A DNA stretch of 64,000 nt from an uncultured Eubacteriales bacterium (GTDB taxonomy: Bacteria > Bacillota > Clostridia > Oscillospirales > Oscillospiraceae): contig ONIG01000004.1 in the NCBI GenBank assembly GCA_900317855.1, positions 1 to 64,000 on the forward strand, read 5' to 3'. The stretch's first letter is position 1, and each line of letters opens with the position of its first letter. A program made the position numbers and the translations under genes. This document shows positions 62,440 to 64,000 of this stretch, piece by piece. The notes under the pieces were generated by a model, which did not search any database, was not told the DNA's origin, and saw nothing but the letters and a program-made list of their open reading frames with translations.

Positions 62440-64000
62440 TTACTCGTCGATCTCGTCGTCGATCTCGGGGATGTTGCCGGTGGCCTCGCCGGTAGCGGAC
62501 ACTTCGTACACGAGCGCGTCAGCTTCCGGAGCCTGCGGCTTCTTCGCCGGGCGCTCACGCACCGGGGCCGGCTCGGGAGCGGTCAGCGCGCGGATGGACA
62601 GAGAGATCTTGTGCTTCTCCTCGTCGATTGCAGTGATCTTCGCATCGACAATATCGCCGACGGTCAGCACCTCATCGGGCTTACCGATGCGGCGGTTGGC
62701 GATCTGGGAGATGTGGATCAGGCCGTCCACACCGGGCAGCACCTCGGCGAACGCGCCGAAGGGCATGAGCTTGACGATGGTGACCTTCGCCACATCGCCG
62801 ACCTGGAAGGTGGACATGAACTTGGTCCAGGGGTTGCCGTTGGGATCCTTGTAGCCAAGGGAGATCTTGTGGTTCTCCGCGTCGAAGCTGATGACATAGA
62901 CATCGACCTCGTCGCCGACGGACAGCACGTCGGACGGCTGCTTGATGCGGCTCCAGCTCAGCTCGGAGACGTGGACCATGCCGTCAATGCCGCCGATGTC
63001 GACGAACGCGCCGTAGGACGTCAGGGACTTGACAACACCGTGATAGTGCTTGCCGACCTCAATCTCGCTCCAGATCTTCTCAGCGCGCTCGCGGCGCTCC
63101 TTCTGGGCAACGGCACGGATGGAACCAACGACGCGCTTGCGGCCGCGGTTGACCTCGGTGATCTTCAGGCGCACGGTCTGGCCAACGAGCTCGGACATGG
63201 CAGCGTCCTTCGGCAGGCCGGACTGGGAAGCGGGCACGAACACGCGGATGCCCTTGACGGACACAACGATGCCGCCCTTGTTGTCCTCGGTGACTTTGCC
63301 CTCGACGATCTCGCCGCTCTCCTGCGCCTCTTCGATGGAAGCCCAGTTCTTCACGGCGTCGAGACGCTTCTTGGAGAGCATCGCAGTGCCTTCCACGTCG
63401 TTAACGCGGACAACGCTCGCCTCAATGGTGTCGCCGACATGCAGGACGTCTTCGACCTTGATGCCGTCGTCGGTGAACTCGCTGGTCGGGATGAAGCCGG
63501 AATACTTGGTGCCGATATCGACACTGATCTCGGTGCCAGAAATGGCCACGACCGTACCGGTTACCTTTTCTCCATTATATATAGGCTTGAGAGATGCCTC
63601 CAGCATTTCATCAAAATTTTCAGTCTCCGTGGGATTTTCTTGAGTCAGGATCTCGTCGCTCATCTTTTGTTTTACCTCCTTAATGATCCATGCAGGCACG
63701 GAGGCCCCGGCTGTCAGGCCGACCGTATCCGCATGTACGAACGCGCTTGTATCAAGCTGCGCTTCGTTTTCAATAAATTGCACGTTTGCGCACGCACTGC
63801 GGCAGATCTCGTAGAGATGGCGGCTGTTGGCGCTGTGGCTGCCGCCGACGACGACCATTGCGTCGCACGTGCGGGCCATCTGCGCAGCCTCTGTCTGACG
63901 TGTAAACGTAGCACCACATATTGTATCAAACAATTTTGCGTTTGTACACTGTTTTTTTATGATTTTCTGACATTCCAGCAGTTTCTCTTGCGTTTGGGTC
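62440..64000 (-). CDS. ispH: Fused HMBPP reductase / ribosomal protein S1 (5' end outside window)
   Basis: The frame is open to the window edge. The upstream part shows the end of IspH (CTNAKLFDTICGATFTRQTEAAQMA, GGSHSANSRHLYEIC, DTVGLTAGASVPAWIIKEV), then four S1 domains (for example GTKYSGFIPTSEF, VSVKGIRVFVPASQ, YGAFVDIGGIDGMVHVSELSW, FGAFAEVLPGVDGLIHISQI). The fusion is typical of Clostridia. An internal start, ATG 63663 with ACCTCCT (63674-63680) as its SD on the minus strand, could give a separate S1-like protein. Confidence 0.95.
   Translation of the reverse strand, partial: TQTQEKLLECQKIIKKQCTNAKLFDTICGATFTRQTEAAQMARTCDAMVVVGGSHSANSRHLYEICRSACANVQFIENEAQLDTSAFVHADTVGLTAGASVPAWIIKEVKQKMSDEILTQENPTETENFDEMLEASLKPIYNGEKVTGTVVAISGTEISVDIGTKYSGFIPTSEFTDDGIKVEDVLHVGDTIEASVVRVNDVEGTAMLSKKRLDAVKNWASIEEAQESGEIVEGKVTEDNKGGIVVSVKGIRVFVPASQSGLPKDAAMSELVGQTVRLKITEVNRGRKRVVGSIRAVAQKERRERAEKIWSEIEVGKHYHGVVKSLTSYGAFVDIGGIDGMVHVSELSWSRIKQPSDVLSVGDEVDVYVISFDAENHKISLGYKDPNGNPWTKFMSTFQVGDVAKVTIVKLMPFGAFAEVLPGVDGLIHISQIANRRIGKPDEVLTVGDIVDAKITAIDEEKHKISLSIRALTAPEPAPVRERPAKKPQAPEADALVYEVSATGEATGNIPEIDDEIDE

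Overview
The window looks like a chromosome segment of a GC-rich, spore-forming, anaerobic Gram-positive bacterium of the Clostridia, most likely Oscillospirales/Oscillospiraceae. Evidence: sporulation genes (a spoIIQ-like M23 peptidase, sigG, a ylmC/ymxH-type gene, a sipL-like DUF3794+LysM gene), a fused ispH-rpsA gene, a membrane pyrophosphatase, the tail of a 2-hydroxyacyl-CoA dehydratase-type activase, and Firmicutes-style Shine-Dalgarno sequences and sigma-A promoters. Genus cannot be assigned from the sequence alone.

Layout. 1-9.2 kb: dehydratase activase tail, hppA, an rRNA methyltransferase, a CapA-like protein, a lipoprotein, an S24-type repressor, an aminotransferase, a HAD phosphatase and a three-tRNA operon (Met-Glu-Val). 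9.3-15.4 kb: spoIIQ-like gene and a glycolytic operon read trmL-pgk-tpiA-gpmI-eno. 15.6-30.3 kb: housekeeping genes (radical SAM protein, FMN dehydrogenase, lysA, AraC regulator with a transglutaminase-like gene, a cation symporter, sigG, rpsB-tsf with a strongly structured leader, degV, rarA, nth, trmO, a nitrilase-family gene). 30.4-31.9 kb: a small AT-rich island with a DUF3800 gene and an unknown partner.

32.76-42.84 kb is an integrated mobile element. Its ends are a 72-bp direct repeat (71/72 identical) that is the 3' end of yebC, and a tyrosine recombinase lies just inside the right end. It carries a decayed replication module (SF3 helicase lacking its primase half, a broken exonuclease/helicase gene), a CpXC / zinc-ribbon / ATPase cluster, and the most striking locus of the window: promoter, 42-codon leader ORF, intrinsic terminator, rtcB (RNA ligase), a HTH gene, then 19 tRNA genes in 1.6 kb, followed by a CIRCE-controlled hsp20. 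The leader ORF is packed with codons for exactly the twelve amino acids served by the array, and a 14-bp antiterminator can form between the leader and the terminator. I infer a transcription attenuator that senses loss of those tRNAs and switches on an RNA-repair ligase plus replacement tRNAs, a plausible answer to anticodon-nuclease attack. One array tRNA (Ser-like, anticodon AGA) has an 8/4 acceptor/T-arm geometry, and a Leu tRNA also has A at the wobble position.

42.8-64 kb: conserved minus-strand housekeeping clusters: yebC, sipL-like, rsgA, PASTA kinase and PP2C phosphatase, rlmN, rsmB, fmt, def, priA; rpoZ, gmk, remA, yicC; rseC-like, cdaR, cdaA; a cysteine-desulfurase-like gene with DUF3343; ispF, ispD; and the 5'-truncated ispH-rpsA fusion.
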